A DNA stretch of 64,000 bases from Mycobacterium sp. MBM (lineage in GTDB: Bacteria; Actinomycetota; Actinomycetes; Mycobacteriales; Mycobacteriaceae), in NCBI GenBank assembly GCA_021648845.1, contig JAKJHY010000025.1, forward strand, positions 1 through 64,000. Direction: 5' to 3'. Position 1 is the stretch's first letter. Every line of letters starts with the position of its first letter. A program made the translations under genes and the position numbers. Under the pieces are notes generated by a model. It saw only the letters and a list, made by a program, of their open reading frames with translations. It did no database searches and was not told the DNA's origin. Positions 42,906 to 52,224 of the stretch are shown piece after piece.

Positions 42906-44150
42906 ATGCCGCCGGGGGCTTATCAAGCCGAACCGCCCGAGTTGACCTCGGCCCAATTCTGGCTTGGCCCTGGAGCCTCGACGTTTTTTGCCTCCGGTGC
43001 CAACCTGCAGGCGCTGGCCGGGGCGATCATCGGGATGCTCGGCGGCCACGTCGCGGTCGAGGGGGCCATGGCGGCGAGCTGGCCGTCGCTCAGCGGCGAG
43101 ATTGCCCGCTTGGCGCACCTGCCGCACTTGGCCTGGTTGGGTTCGGTGGGCGCGATGATCGCCGAAGCGGGCATCGCGGTGGATGCGACCGCTGCGGCGT
43201 TTGAAACAGCAAAGTTCAGCACGCCGCAGCCAGGCGAGGTCGCGCTGAACCAGTCCGAACACGTCGCGCTCAACGGCGCCAACTTCCTGGGCATGCTGAC
43301 CCCCCTGATTCTGGCGAACCGCGCCGACTACGGGCGCATGTGGGTTCAGGGCGTGTCCAGCAAGTACGCCTACGAAGCCGGATCGGTGCCACTGCAGACA
43401 GTGCCGCCCTTGCCGCCCCCGCCACCGTCGACGGTGAGCGGATCCGGGGGCGGTTCACCGGAGTCCTTGGAGAAGACGGCTGCCGAAGCTGGTCTCCCGA
43501 TGGAGGGCATGTTCCAACAGCTGACGAGCATCCTTCCGGCGATTGGGCAGGTGCCGATGTCGGTGATGCAGTCGGCCGGCAGTGGAGGTCCGCTCAAGAG
43601 CGTGACCGAGCTGCCCCAGCAGATGCTCGGCCAGCTCGGGTCGCTGGCCTCTGCAACCGACTTGAATCCCGACGCGGGCCTCGATGCCGTCGGCGGGGGT
43701 TCTGACTGGGTGACCGCAACGCCCCTGGCCGGGGGTGCGGTAAATGCGTCGTTGGCCGGCGGCGGGGGTGGCGGTGGCCTTGGCGGTGCGGGCACCCTTT
43801 CTGCGGCCTCCGCATTGCGCAGCCCCGGTTCCTGGTCCTCAGCGGTCAGTGCCGCGGGATCGGTGGGCGGGGAGGCCACTTCGCGATTCAGCGAGGTTCG
43901 CGCCCAGGCGACCACCGTTCCGGCATCAGCCGGTGGCGGTATGGGCGGCATGATGGCGCCCATGGCTCACGGCGCGGCCGCTGCTGGAGCTCAGAACAAC
44001 AACGAGAACAAGACGGCGCAGACCGATTCCAGCCAGGTTCTGGCCTCTGCTGCCGATCTGTTCCGATCGCCCGATGCCATGCCGGTGATTACCGGGGGAG
44101 GGGGCCTTTCCCAGGCCGCCGGTCCCGGAGGCAAGGAGGCGCCGGTGTGA
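42906..44150 (+). CDS. PPE family protein
   Basis: This 414-residue protein has the PPE motif near the N-terminus (QAEPPELTSAQFWLGPG), a helical PPE core to about residue 165 with a W-containing turn (AASWPSLSGEIA), then a Pro-rich stretch and a Gly/Ser/Ala-rich tail ending MPVITGGGG. This is the PPE68/PPE69 position in ESX loci. With the adjacent PE protein it forms an export substrate recognised by EspG through the tip of the PPE domain. Confidence 0.9.
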   Translation: MPPGAYQAEPPELTSAQFWLGPGASTFFASGANLQALAGAIIGMLGGHVAVEGAMAASWPSLSGEIARLAHLPHLAWLGSVGAMIAEAGIAVDATAAAFETAKFSTPQPGEVALNQSEHVALNGANFLGMLTPLILANRADYGRMWVQGVSSKYAYEAGSVPLQTVPPLPPPPPSTVSGSGGGSPESLEKTAAEAGLPMEGMFQQLTSILPAIGQVPMSVMQSAGSGGPLKSVTELPQQMLGQLGSLASATDLNPDAGLDAVGGGSDWVTATPLAGGAVNASLAGGGGGGGLGGAGTLSAASALRSPGSWSSAVSAAGSVGGEATSRFSEVRAQATTVPASAGGGMGGMMAPMAHGAAAAGAQNNNENKTAQTDSSQVLASAADLFRSPDAMPVITGGGGLSQAAGPGGKEAPV

Positions 44151-44241
44151 CAGGCGAGCGGGAGACCGCCAACGCTGAGCAGTAATCCCAATCCGGCGCT
44201 CCGGGGCGGGGGGAAACGAACCAATCTGGAAGGAATTTCGA

Positions 44242-44547
44242 ATGGATATCTTTGGTGATGTCGACTCCATGCACGGCGATTCTTCGGCGCTGTCGGAGAA
44301 GGAGGAGCGGCTGCGGTCGATGGTGCAGCAGCTCGGCTCGATGCTGGAGCACGCCTCCACCGGCATGCAAGGCAAGGGCCGCATGGCGCTGCAGCGGGCC
44401 GGCGAGGACCTGCAGACCTACGGCAACCAGCAGGCCATGATGCAGGGCGAGCACAGCGAGAAGATGAACACCTCGGCGGCACACCTGACCGCCGGCGACG
44501 AAGACGCCGCTGGCTACCTGTCCAGCATCGACACCATGCCGGTGTGA
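44242..44547 (+). CDS. WXG100-family protein, first Esx of pair
   Basis: This 101-residue helical-hairpin protein (SEKEERLRSMVQQLGSMLEH, GRMALQRAGEDLQTYGNQQA) is in the EsxB/EsxD position. The WXG turn is missing: the inter-helix segment reads TGMQGKGR. The C-terminal end has Y-LSSI-D, which is YxxxxD rather than the exact YxxxD/E spacing. AAGGA lies upstream of ATG 44242. It probably dimerises with the next product. Confidence 0.85.
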   Translation: MDIFGDVDSMHGDSSALSEKEERLRSMVQQLGSMLEHASTGMQGKGRMALQRAGEDLQTYGNQQAMMQGEHSEKMNTSAAHLTAGDEDAAGYLSSIDTMPV

Positions 44548-44594
44548 CCAGCACCAGCTGACCTGAGCTACACAGACGAGAAAGCGAGCACGAT

Positions 44595-44879
44595 ATGACC
44601 ATCCAGTACAACGTTCCCATCGTTGAGGAGTGCAAGAGCATGCTGGCTCAGTGCTCCGTGCTGACCCAGGAGGTCCACGGGGACGCAATGATGCTCAAGG
44701 CCAGGGCCGCCGAGCACTTCCGCGGCGGCGGCGGCGAGGGCTTTCAGGACGACTACACCCGCGTCATGACCTACGTCGAGGGCTTGGCCGAGAAGCTCAA
44801 GAATGCCGAAGTGGCACTGGGGATGGGCCTCGATGGGATGGTCCAGAAGGACGCGGCGATCCGGTCGCAGTACGTCTAG
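44595..44879 (+). CDS. WXG100-family protein, second Esx of pair (EsxC-like)
   Basis: This 94-residue ESAT-6-like protein has two helices (PIVEECKSMLAQCSVLTQEV and YVEGLAEKLKNAEVALGMGL) around the turn HFRGGGGEGFQDDY, where Phe replaces the Trp of WXG. EsxC of ESX-2 has a similar Trp-less, Gly-rich turn. It has the classic ESX substrate size and is followed by strong hairpins. Confidence 0.88.
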   Translation: MTIQYNVPIVEECKSMLAQCSVLTQEVHGDAMMLKARAAEHFRGGGGEGFQDDYTRVMTYVEGLAEKLKNAEVALGMGLDGMVQKDAAIRSQYV

Positions 44880-44920
44880 GACTCTGTGGCGCGTACGCCA
44901 GAGAGGCCCCGTGGCTCGAC

Positions 44921-44960
44921 GACGGCCCGGTCCTGCACCAACTGGCAGGGCCGGGCCGTC
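44921..44960 (+). terminator. strong hairpin after esx pair
   Basis: GACGGCCCGGTCCTGC (44921-44936) pairs with GCAGGGCCGGGCCGTC (44945-44960) over 16 bp with one G-T wobble and the loop ACCAACTG. A weaker hairpin (CTCTGTGGCG with CGCCAGAG, 44883-44903) lies just before it. There is no T-run, which is common for mycobacterial terminators. It may end or attenuate the esx transcript before espG. Confidence 0.7.
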
Positions 44961-45011
44961 GCCGTGACGGGGTAGTGGGGAAGTGGTCGACATAGAAGGC
45001 GGGGTATAGCG

Positions 45012-45887
45012 GTGCGACCGACATTCGTGAACCGGCCGGCACCAACGGTGGCCGGTCCGCAACCAGCCACGTCGGTGGAGTTGACCCGAGATGCGCTGTG
45101 GCTTCTGCAAGCACTGTGCGGCGTGGAGCGGATGCCCTCGGTGCTGGTAACCAGGCCGTTCACCGACACCGGAGATCCAGCTGAACGACCCTGGGGACAT
45201 CCCGGCGTGGCCATTCTGCGCGACAAAGGCCTAGTGTTCGGCGATGCCGTACATCCCCAAGTCCGGATGTGGCTGGAGACGCTGGGAGCACCAGATCTGG
45301 TGCTGGCCTGCCTCATTCGACGCGGCGAGAATCATTTGCGCGTCGCCATCGCCCGGCGCGGGGACATCACCGTCTCTGCCATGCAACACGTCGATGACAT
45401 CACCATCGAGTACCTGGGGCACGCCGCGACGGTGTCGAGTTTGATCGATCGGCTCCTGCCAGTGTGCGGTGCGGCGATCGAGCCCGCACAGTTCGATACA
45501 GTGACGGTGCCGACCGCGGGCCTGCTCGATGGACTGGGCAAGGTCGCCCGTGGCGAACACAGCGCAGCGGTGGTGTTCGGCGACCTCGGAATGGACAGTG
45601 ACCAGTATCGAGTGATCACCGCTGCTGCTGACAACCCGATCATGGAACTGTCGATTACCGCGATGACCCCCGATGAGTCCGGGCAGATCCAAGTGAGCAG
45701 GACCGCGGCCACCGTCACCGATACCTCGCAGGGCCGGGTGCTAACTGGGCCTGTGCGCAGCGACAACGGTTCGTGGTGGACGTTAATCACGCCGGGCACG
45801 ACCCCGGCAATCAAGTCCGCGGTCGCCGCGGTGTTGTCGATGGTGGGCTTCCGCAACTGGGGCGATTCAGCACCTCAACGCCCGTAG
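45012..45887 (+). CDS. espG: ESX secretion-associated chaperone EspG
   Basis: This 291-residue protein has the EspG pattern: an N-terminal ELTRDALWLLQALCGV-type helix, then repeated alpha/beta units (LVLACLIRRGENHLRVAIAR, DTVTVPTAGLLDGLGK, RTAATVTDTSQGRVLTGPV) and a C-terminal helix (VAAVLSMVGFRNW). EspG binds PPE proteins in the cytosol and keeps PE-PPE dimers soluble for export by the same ESX system. GTG 45012 is used. The distance from the esx genes and the hairpin suggest partly separate expression. Confidence 0.88.
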   Translation: MRPTFVNRPAPTVAGPQPATSVELTRDALWLLQALCGVERMPSVLVTRPFTDTGDPAERPWGHPGVAILRDKGLVFGDAVHPQVRMWLETLGAPDLVLACLIRRGENHLRVAIARRGDITVSAMQHVDDITIEYLGHAATVSSLIDRLLPVCGAAIEPAQFDTVTVPTAGLLDGLGKVARGEHSAAVVFGDLGMDSDQYRVITAAADNPIMELSITAMTPDESGQIQVSRTAATVTDTSQGRVLTGPVRSDNGSWWTLITPGTTPAIKSAVAAVLSMVGFRNWGDSAPQRP

Positions 45888-46067
45888 CGGCGCTCCCGCG
45901 AAGGTGGCTGACCCCACTCAAGGAATGATGACATCGATTACCGCACACCAAAGTCAAACAATTTGGGTGTACAACATATGTGTCTGAACTGCATTAGTAT
46001 GTATGATATGTACGGCAGCAGGCAGTGCTAGGAGGTAGGCCGTGAGGCGCAAGGGGAACGAGTCACC
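45888..46067 (+). promoter_or_regulatory. intergenic region before espI-like gene, probable promoter
   Basis: A 180-bp gap with an AT-rich core (TGTACAACATATGTGTCTG, then TTAGTATGTATGATATG, about 45968-46010). TATGAT resembles a -10 element. AGGAGG (46031-46036) lies too far from the GTG at 46068 to serve it. The espI-eccA operon probably starts here. Confidence 0.4.
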
Positions 46068-47621
46068 GTGAGCGACAACGACTTTTACAGCCGATACCTG
46101 CAACCGGAGGAACATCCAGCACCGGGTGCTGATGCCGCAAGCATTCCCCCCGAGTCCCAGCCGAGCGGCGAGCGTCTGACCGACGCCGGCGCCGCCGAGC
46201 ACAACGACCCACACACCGATCCACGGATGCCCGTCGCCGGGGACCCCACTGCCACCCCAGCGGACTGGCCGGACACGCCCGCACCGCCGCCACCAGGTGC
46301 CACCACGGCAGCGAGCTGGCCGGAAACACCACCTCCGCCGCCCCCGGCGGCCACCCCGCCGCCAGGCTGGCCTGAAACGCCTCAGCCGGCGGCCGACGCA
46401 GACAGCGGCGGCAGGCACGCGATGGGAGCCATGTCCGCGCCGCAATATCCGGGGACTTTCCCCCCATCGCAGCCTGGATATCCGCCGCCGGGGCCGCCGG
46501 TGCCCGGCTACCCGGCACCACCGGGTCCACCTCCTGGGTATCCGGCGGCGGGGCCGCCGCCCAGCGCACACCCGGCGGCTCCGACACCGCCGCCGGCCTG
46601 GTCTCCGCGTCCGCCGGAAACACCGTCGTGGCCTGCTCGTGGTGGCGAGTCCGTCGGCCCGATGCAGGCGCAAGTCCGACAAGCCGATCTAGTACGTCCG
46701 TACAAGCAGTCGCCGGAAACAGGCTGGCGCAGAAGGCTTTACAAGACCACCCGCATTAACCTCGGGCCGGGTGCCAGCGAGCGCGAGTGGAACGACCTGC
46801 GCCGGCGGTTGAAGGTCAACCTGCGGGGCACCTACGTGATCGCGGTGCTGCAGCAAAAAGGTGGGGTGTCAAAGACAACGACCACCCTTGGCATCGGTGC
46901 GGCGCTGGCGCATTACCGCAGCGACAAGGTCGTCGCTATCGACGCCAACCCGGCGTCGGGCAACCTGGCGAAGCGGATAGACGAACCCAGCACTGGGACC
47001 TGGCGAACACTGCTCGCCGACCCGAACCTGCATTCCTACAGTGACTTCCGGCATCACCTGGGCATGGATTCCACCTCAGGGCTGGAAGTGCTCGCCGGCG
47101 ACCCCGGCGACGCGGTCCTCACCGGCCGTGAGTTGACGATGGCCTGGCAGCGATTGGCCCGGCAGTACCCGGTGGCCTTGCTGGACTGTGGCAACCAGAT
47201 GCGCGATGACATCACCGCCGCGGTGCTGTCGATGGCCGATGCGGTGGTGGTGGCCTCAACCACCCGTTACGACGGCGCCGAGGCGGCGCAACAGACTCTG
47301 AATTGGCTTATCGCGCATGGCTATCCGGGCCTGGTGAACTCAGCGGTCATGGTGATCAGCAATGTCAACAAGATCACTCCGACCAAGGCTGTGCGCAATC
47401 TGCACGAAGGGTTCGAACGCGTGGTACGCGCGGTGCATGACATCCCTTATGACCCGCACCTCAGCGACGCCACAGCGATCGACTTCAATCGCCTGGCCCC
47501 CGCGACGCGACGGGCATTCATCGAGACCGCGGCCTCAGTGGTGGACGGGTTCGCCGGCGCGGCCGACAAAGATCCCGGTTACCGACCGCAATGGCCCGAC
47601 CAAGGCGAGGGGTGGCGATGA
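46068..47621 (+). CDS. EspI-like MinD/ParA-type ATPase
   Basis: 517 residues. The first 190 or so are Pro/Ala-rich and disordered (WPETPPPPPPAATPPPGW), then comes a basic helix (GWRRRLYKTTRINLGPG) and a MinD/ParA-type ATPase domain. That domain has a deviant Walker A, QQKGGVSKTTTTLG, and VVAIDANPASGNLA. This is the design of EspI (Rv3876, ESX-1) and of Rv3888c in ESX-2. EspI has been linked to ATP-dependent control of ESX-1 secretion. The gene overlaps eccD (ATGA). Confidence 0.85.
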   Translation: MSDNDFYSRYLQPEEHPAPGADAASIPPESQPSGERLTDAGAAEHNDPHTDPRMPVAGDPTATPADWPDTPAPPPPGATTAASWPETPPPPPPAATPPPGWPETPQPAADADSGGRHAMGAMSAPQYPGTFPPSQPGYPPPGPPVPGYPAPPGPPPGYPAAGPPPSAHPAAPTPPPAWSPRPPETPSWPARGGESVGPMQAQVRQADLVRPYKQSPETGWRRRLYKTTRINLGPGASEREWNDLRRRLKVNLRGTYVIAVLQQKGGVSKTTTTLGIGAALAHYRSDKVVAIDANPASGNLAKRIDEPSTGTWRTLLADPNLHSYSDFRHHLGMDSTSGLEVLAGDPGDAVLTGRELTMAWQRLARQYPVALLDCGNQMRDDITAAVLSMADAVVVASTTRYDGAEAAQQTLNWLIAHGYPGLVNSAVMVISNVNKITPTKAVRNLHEGFERVVRAVHDIPYDPHLSDATAIDFNRLAPATRRAFIETAASVVDGFAGAADKDPGYRPQWPDQGEGWR

Positions 47622-49150
47622 CCGCAACAACCGAACGCGGTGCGCACGGGGCAGTTCCGAGCAGTAAGGTCCGGCTGGCCGAGCAGGTCAGAGTGGCGGT
47701 GCTGTTCGAAGGCCGCCAGAAGGATGTGACGTTACCGGCAAGCTCTCCGGTGGCGGCGGTGGTCGATGCGCTGGTGCGTCGTTTGCAGGCCAACGAGGAC
47801 GGCGGCGACGACGGGTTACGCGAGCCCGATGAGACCGGCATGGTCAGCCCTGGTCTGGTGAACCTCACCCACATCGACGGCCGTCCCCTTAATCGCACAC
47901 AAACGCTCAGCCAGCAGGGCGTCGTCGATGGCGACCTCCTGGTGCTCGAAGTGGTCGATTCCGAGGTGGAGTTCACCCCGGTGATCGAATCGCCGTCCTC
48001 GGCGGTCGCGGTGCTCAACAAGGCACGGACCCCCGTCGTGACTGCGGCCACCGCGCGGCTGGTCGCCGGGGTGATCATCGCCTCCACGGTGGCCACGACG
48101 ATCGCCCTGCTGATGCTGGCCTGGTCGCGGAATCGCAGCGCGGGCCATGACTGGAACCTGATTCCGGCGGTCAGTGCGCTCGCCGTGGGAGTCTTGCTGA
48201 TCATCGGAGGGGCTCTGGTCTGGTCTCGGCAACGAGATGCCGTGACGGCCAATGCGTTGTGGCTGCCGGGGGCGTTGATCGCGTGTCCGGCAGCAGCGCT
48301 GATGGCGGCCCCCGGCGATATCGGGACCTGGCACGTCGCTTTCGCCGCGGTGGTGGCGACAGTCCTGGCCGCCCTGTTGTGGCGAATCAGCCCCGCGCCG
48401 CGCGGCGCGATGGCCACGATCGTGGTCGTCGGAACGGGACTGGCGGTGCTGGCCGTCATCCATGCCCTGACTGGAGCGACGCTGCAGAACATGTCCGTCG
48501 CAGTGATGGTGCTGGCCCTGTTCGTGCTCACCGGGGCACCCAAGATCGCGGCACGGATGGCTGGTATCCCGGTGCCGCCGTTCCCGACGGTCACCGGCAA
48601 GGACACCTTCGACAACGCCGACGCGATCGCCAAGGAAGCGCTGGTGGCCGCCGAGCACCAGGGGACGCCCAGCGTCGAGGCGCTGCGCAGGGGCGCGGCC
48701 GCAGCCAATACGTACCTCAGTGCGCTGTTGTTGGCGGTGGCGGTGTTTTTCGTGGGAGCCTCGTTCTTCGTGGTCGATCCCGGCCAGGGGCGTTGGTGGT
48801 TGGCGACGGTGTTTGTCGGTGTCTTAGCGACCGTGCTACTGCTGCGGGGCCGGGCATTTGCCGCGCGTGGGCAGGCGATCACCGTCGTGGCCGCTGCCGT
48901 CCTGATGGTGACGATCACGACGGTGAAATATGCACTGGCCTGGCCGGGGCCGGAGGCCGCCTACGGGGCAGCCGCAGTGCTGCTGTGCATCGGCATCGCC
49001 GGGGTCATCGCCGCGGCTGTGGTTCCCTCACGGGTGTTCTCGCCGGTGTTCCGCAAGATCATCGAGTGGTGTGAGTATCTGCTGATCGTCGCGGTCCCGC
49101 CGCTGGCGGTGTGGCTGCTGAATCTGTTGTCCTTGGCGAGGAACATCTGA
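47618..49150 (+). CDS. eccD: ESX core membrane component EccD
   Basis: 510 residues. The N-terminal cytosolic ubiquitin-like domain (VRVAVLFEGRQKDVTLPASS, LSQQGVVDGDLLVLEVV) is followed by about eleven transmembrane helices from residue 140 to the end. EccD lines the membrane channel complex. ATG 47618 overlaps the espI-like stop; an alternative upstream start lies wholly within that gene. The stop TGA shares its last base with the ATG of mycP. Confidence 0.95.
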   Translation: MTATTERGAHGAVPSSKVRLAEQVRVAVLFEGRQKDVTLPASSPVAAVVDALVRRLQANEDGGDDGLREPDETGMVSPGLVNLTHIDGRPLNRTQTLSQQGVVDGDLLVLEVVDSEVEFTPVIESPSSAVAVLNKARTPVVTAATARLVAGVIIASTVATTIALLMLAWSRNRSAGHDWNLIPAVSALAVGVLLIIGGALVWSRQRDAVTANALWLPGALIACPAAALMAAPGDIGTWHVAFAAVVATVLAALLWRISPAPRGAMATIVVVGTGLAVLAVIHALTGATLQNMSVAVMVLALFVLTGAPKIAARMAGIPVPPFPTVTGKDTFDNADAIAKEALVAAEHQGTPSVEALRRGAAAANTYLSALLLAVAVFFVGASFFVVDPGQGRWWLATVFVGVLATVLLLRGRAFAARGQAITVVAAAVLMVTITTVKYALAWPGPEAAYGAAAVLLCIGIAGVIAAAVVPSRVFSPVFRKIIEWCEYLLIVAVPPLAVWLLNLLSLARNI

Positions 49151-50568
49151 TGAGGCCCGTGGGTCTGGGCCGGCGCTTGGGAGTCGCCGGGGCGGCGTTG
49201 ATGTTGGCGGTGGTGTGGCCTTCGGGCACCGCGGCCGCGATCACGCCGCCGGCGATCGATCCGACCGCCGTTCCAGCGGACGGCCAACCCGGTCCCGACG
49301 AGCCGATGAAGCAGCGCTACGAATGTCCTGGCAACGGGCTGCTGCCGGGCACCGACGTCGCAGCAGTACCGGCGGCGCAAGCGTTCATGAATCTGCCCGA
49401 ACTGTGGAAGTCGGCGGGGCGAGGCGCTGGGGTCAGCGTGGCTCTGATCGACACCGGAGTGTGGCCATCACCGCGGTTACCGCATTTGCGCGGCGGCGGT
49501 GACTACGTCATGGGCGGTGACGGACTGTCTGACTGCGACACCCACGGCAGCGTGGTGGCCAGCATCATCGGGGCCAGTCCTGCCGAGGGCGACGCGCTCG
49601 TCGGGGTCGCCCCAGACGCCGAACTGATCTCCATTAGGCAGTCCTCGGGCATGTTCGCCCGCGAGCGCGGCGCCAACGAGGATGACGCCCGCGCAGGCAC
49701 CGTCAGCACGTTGGCTCGAGCGATCGTGCATGCCGCCAACGCGGGAGCCCGTGTCATCAACATGTCGATTGTGTCGTGCGTACCGGTCCATAAGCCGGTC
49801 GACCAAACGACGCTGGGAGCCGCAGTGCGCTATGCCGCGGTGGAGAAAGACGTCGTGTTGGTAGCGGCGGCCGGCAACGTCAATGCCGCCAGCGCGGGGA
49901 TGCCGACGGGCGCGGGGTGTTCGCAGAACCCGAACATTGACGCCACCAACGTCAAGGACCCCCGTAACTGGGGCGGGGTCGTCACGATCAGCACACCGTC
50001 GTGGTTTTCCGACTATGTGCTGTCGGTGAGCGCGACTGATGACCAGGGCCAGCCCGCGGTCACCGAGCAAGGCGGCGACCTGAGCCTGGCAGGGCCGTGG
50101 GTAGGGGTTGCTGCACCCGGACTTTTCGTGGAGGCAGTCAACCCCGAGGGGGCGATCATCAACGCCACGTTCGATCCGCAGACCGCGACGCTCAAACCCA
50201 TGAGCGGCACCAGCTTTGCCGCCGCCTACGTCTCGGGGCTGGCGGCGCTGGTGCGCGCGAAGTATCCGAATCTGCCTGCTGCGCAGGTGATCAACCGCAT
50301 CAAGCAGACCGCGCACTCCCCGGCAGCGGTGGTTGATAACCGGGTCGGTTATGGGGTGATCGACCCGCTGGCGGCCTTGAACTTCGACGTACCCGAGATC
50401 CCTGTAGCCCCGGAGAACCTGACACGACCGCTGGGGCCACCACTGCCCCCACCCCCACCGGATCATCGCCCGATGATCATGGCGGTGGCCGGCAGTGCCG
50501 CATTGTTGATCGCGCTTGCCGTGGTGCTGCTCGTGACATCGATGTCCAAATCGCGACGAGGACAATAG
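49150..50568 (+). CDS. mycP: mycosin subtilisin-like protease MycP
   Basis: 472 residues. It has a signal peptide (to about residue 30), subtilase catalytic residues Asp (VALIDTGVWPS), His (CDTHGSVVASI) and Ser (MSGTSFAAAYVSG), the oxyanion Asn in AAAGNVN, a Pro-rich linker and a C-terminal transmembrane helix (MIMAVAGSAALLIALAVVLL) that anchors it on the periplasmic side. Mycosins are needed to stabilise the ESX membrane complex. The start at 49150 is coupled to the eccD stop. Confidence 0.95.
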   Translation: MRPVGLGRRLGVAGAALMLAVVWPSGTAAAITPPAIDPTAVPADGQPGPDEPMKQRYECPGNGLLPGTDVAAVPAAQAFMNLPELWKSAGRGAGVSVALIDTGVWPSPRLPHLRGGGDYVMGGDGLSDCDTHGSVVASIIGASPAEGDALVGVAPDAELISIRQSSGMFARERGANEDDARAGTVSTLARAIVHAANAGARVINMSIVSCVPVHKPVDQTTLGAAVRYAAVEKDVVLVAAAGNVNAASAGMPTGAGCSQNPNIDATNVKDPRNWGGVVTISTPSWFSDYVLSVSATDDQGQPAVTEQGGDLSLAGPWVGVAAPGLFVEAVNPEGAIINATFDPQTATLKPMSGTSFAAAYVSGLAALVRAKYPNLPAAQVINRIKQTAHSPAAVVDNRVGYGVIDPLAALNFDVPEIPVAPENLTRPLGPPLPPPPPDHRPMIMAVAGSAALLIALAVVLLVTSMSKSRRGQ

Positions 50569-50577
50569 GGGCGCAAC

Positions 50578-52224
50578 GTGACCGTGCTCGATGACCAAAT
50601 CCCCGGCCCGACCGCTGGATTCACTGATGTGATGCGGCGCTGGCGCCTCGATCTCCGATTGAAGCTGGTGGTGGTGGCCGAACTGATCGCCGCAACGATC
50701 CTGGCCATCGCCTCACCAGTGCCCTGGTGGGTGGTGCCGGTGGTCTTGCTCGCGGTACTGCTGGCGGCGACCGTCAGCTACAACGGCGCGACCGCGGCCG
50801 GGTGGCTGGTCCGGGCAATCCGGTTCGGGTACTTCCGCCGCTTCGAAGGTGCCCGCGGGGACCGTGCGCGCATCCCCGAGACCTTCACCGTCGACATGCC
50901 CGGTGCCGGGCCGATCGGGATGATCTGGGATGGCCAGTACGCAGTGACGATGATCGCCCTGCATGGGCGCCCGTTTTCACCGACCGTGCTGGTCCCGGCC
51001 GGCGCGGAGACGGTGGACACCATCCCGTTGCAGGCCATCGAGTCGCGTCTGCGGCAGTTCGCCGGCCTGGAGTTGCACTCGGTCGATGTCGTACAGGTGG
51101 GTAGCCGCGTTGCCGGTGATGGCGGCTACACCCCCAAGTACGCCGAGATCGTCGGCGACAGGGCCGCCGTCGGTGACCGTCGGACGTGGCTGGTGCTGCG
51201 GCTGTGCCCGCAGGCATGCCTGGCAGCGATGCTCTACCGCGGCGATGCCGCCGCGGCGGCCGCCGCCGCAACCGAGCGGGTGCGCCAAGCGGTGTTGCGC
51301 AGTGGATGCCGCGCAGTCACGAGCACCGAGCTACAACTGCGGGCGACCATCGAAGCGTTGCTCAACAGCACCGACCTGGACCGCGTGCAGGAAAACTGGT
51401 CGAACCTTGACGCTGACGCCGACTACGTCACCACCTACCGCATCGCCGGGCGTGACTTGAACACCAAATTGATCAACGACCTGTGGACCGTGCGGGCACA
51501 CCGGACCGTCACCACGGTGCGACTGTTTGGTGATACGACCGGTCGCACCCGCGTCGCTGGACTGGTCCGGTTCCACACCGACATCCCGATGCCGAATCCA
51601 CCTCTGCTGGCTCTGCAACCGGTCTCCGGGCAGGCATTCGACTCACTGCTCGCTTCCCTGCCGCTCGGTGATCGCGCATTGCGGTTGGAGATGTCCCCAC
51701 GACTACTCGGCGACGGCGCTGACCTGAAAATTCCGGTGGGTCCGTCCGGGCCGCTGTTCGGGATGACCGTCACCGGAGTGCCCTTCCTCATGCCGCTGAC
51801 CGACCCGTTGCGAGCAACCCGTGTCTCACTGAGCGCTGATCTGTCCGTAGCGATTCCCTTGCTGCTGCGCACCAGCGCTGCTGGCGCGGTGATCCTGATC
51901 CACACCGACCGTCCCGCCGTGTGGCAACCGTTGTGCGACAACGATTACCGGATCAGCCTGGCCAGCGATCGCGACCCTGTCCGACCGCCGACGGTCATCG
52001 TGGCCGACGGAGAGGGGCTGGCACTGACTGCTGGCGAACGTGGCCACAGCTTGGTCACCCTGGGCCCCGTCGACCCCGATGCGGACGTGACAATCGTGCA
52101 GGAATCCCCGGATGAGCTGGTGGTCGGCACGCCGGCAGTGCGCGGCGTGCGACTGTCTGTGATGCGTCCGCGTAACGAAGCACAGTTCCTGACCCACCTG
52201 CACGCGGGAGTGATGCAGCCATGA
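50578..52224 (+). CDS. eccE: ESX core membrane component EccE
   Basis: 548 residues: two N-terminal transmembrane helices (LKLVVVAELIAATILAIASP, VPVVLLAVLLAATVSY) and a large soluble domain with the EccE pattern (IGMIWDGQYAVTMIALHG, ELHSVDVVQVGSR, TWLVLRLCPQACLAAMLYRG). EccE sits at the periphery of the ESX membrane core. GTG 50578 follows mycP by 9 bp; the end overlaps eccA (ATGA). Confidence 0.93.
   Translation: MTVLDDQIPGPTAGFTDVMRRWRLDLRLKLVVVAELIAATILAIASPVPWWVVPVVLLAVLLAATVSYNGATAAGWLVRAIRFGYFRRFEGARGDRARIPETFTVDMPGAGPIGMIWDGQYAVTMIALHGRPFSPTVLVPAGAETVDTIPLQAIESRLRQFAGLELHSVDVVQVGSRVAGDGGYTPKYAEIVGDRAAVGDRRTWLVLRLCPQACLAAMLYRGDAAAAAAAATERVRQAVLRSGCRAVTSTELQLRATIEALLNSTDLDRVQENWSNLDADADYVTTYRIAGRDLNTKLINDLWTVRAHRTVTTVRLFGDTTGRTRVAGLVRFHTDIPMPNPPLLALQPVSGQAFDSLLASLPLGDRALRLEMSPRLLGDGADLKIPVGPSGPLFGMTVTGVPFLMPLTDPLRATRVSLSADLSVAIPLLLRTSAAGAVILIHTDRPAVWQPLCDNDYRISLASDRDPVRPPTVIVADGEGLALTAGERGHSLVTLGPVDPDADVTIVQESPDELVVGTPAVRGVRLSVMRPRNEAQFLTHLHAGVMQP

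Noticed and set aside
42500..46010. Shared ATTAGT words upstream of the PE and espI-like genes as a common regulator site
   Set aside because: The match is only six bases in AT-rich DNA; no larger shared motif or spacing.
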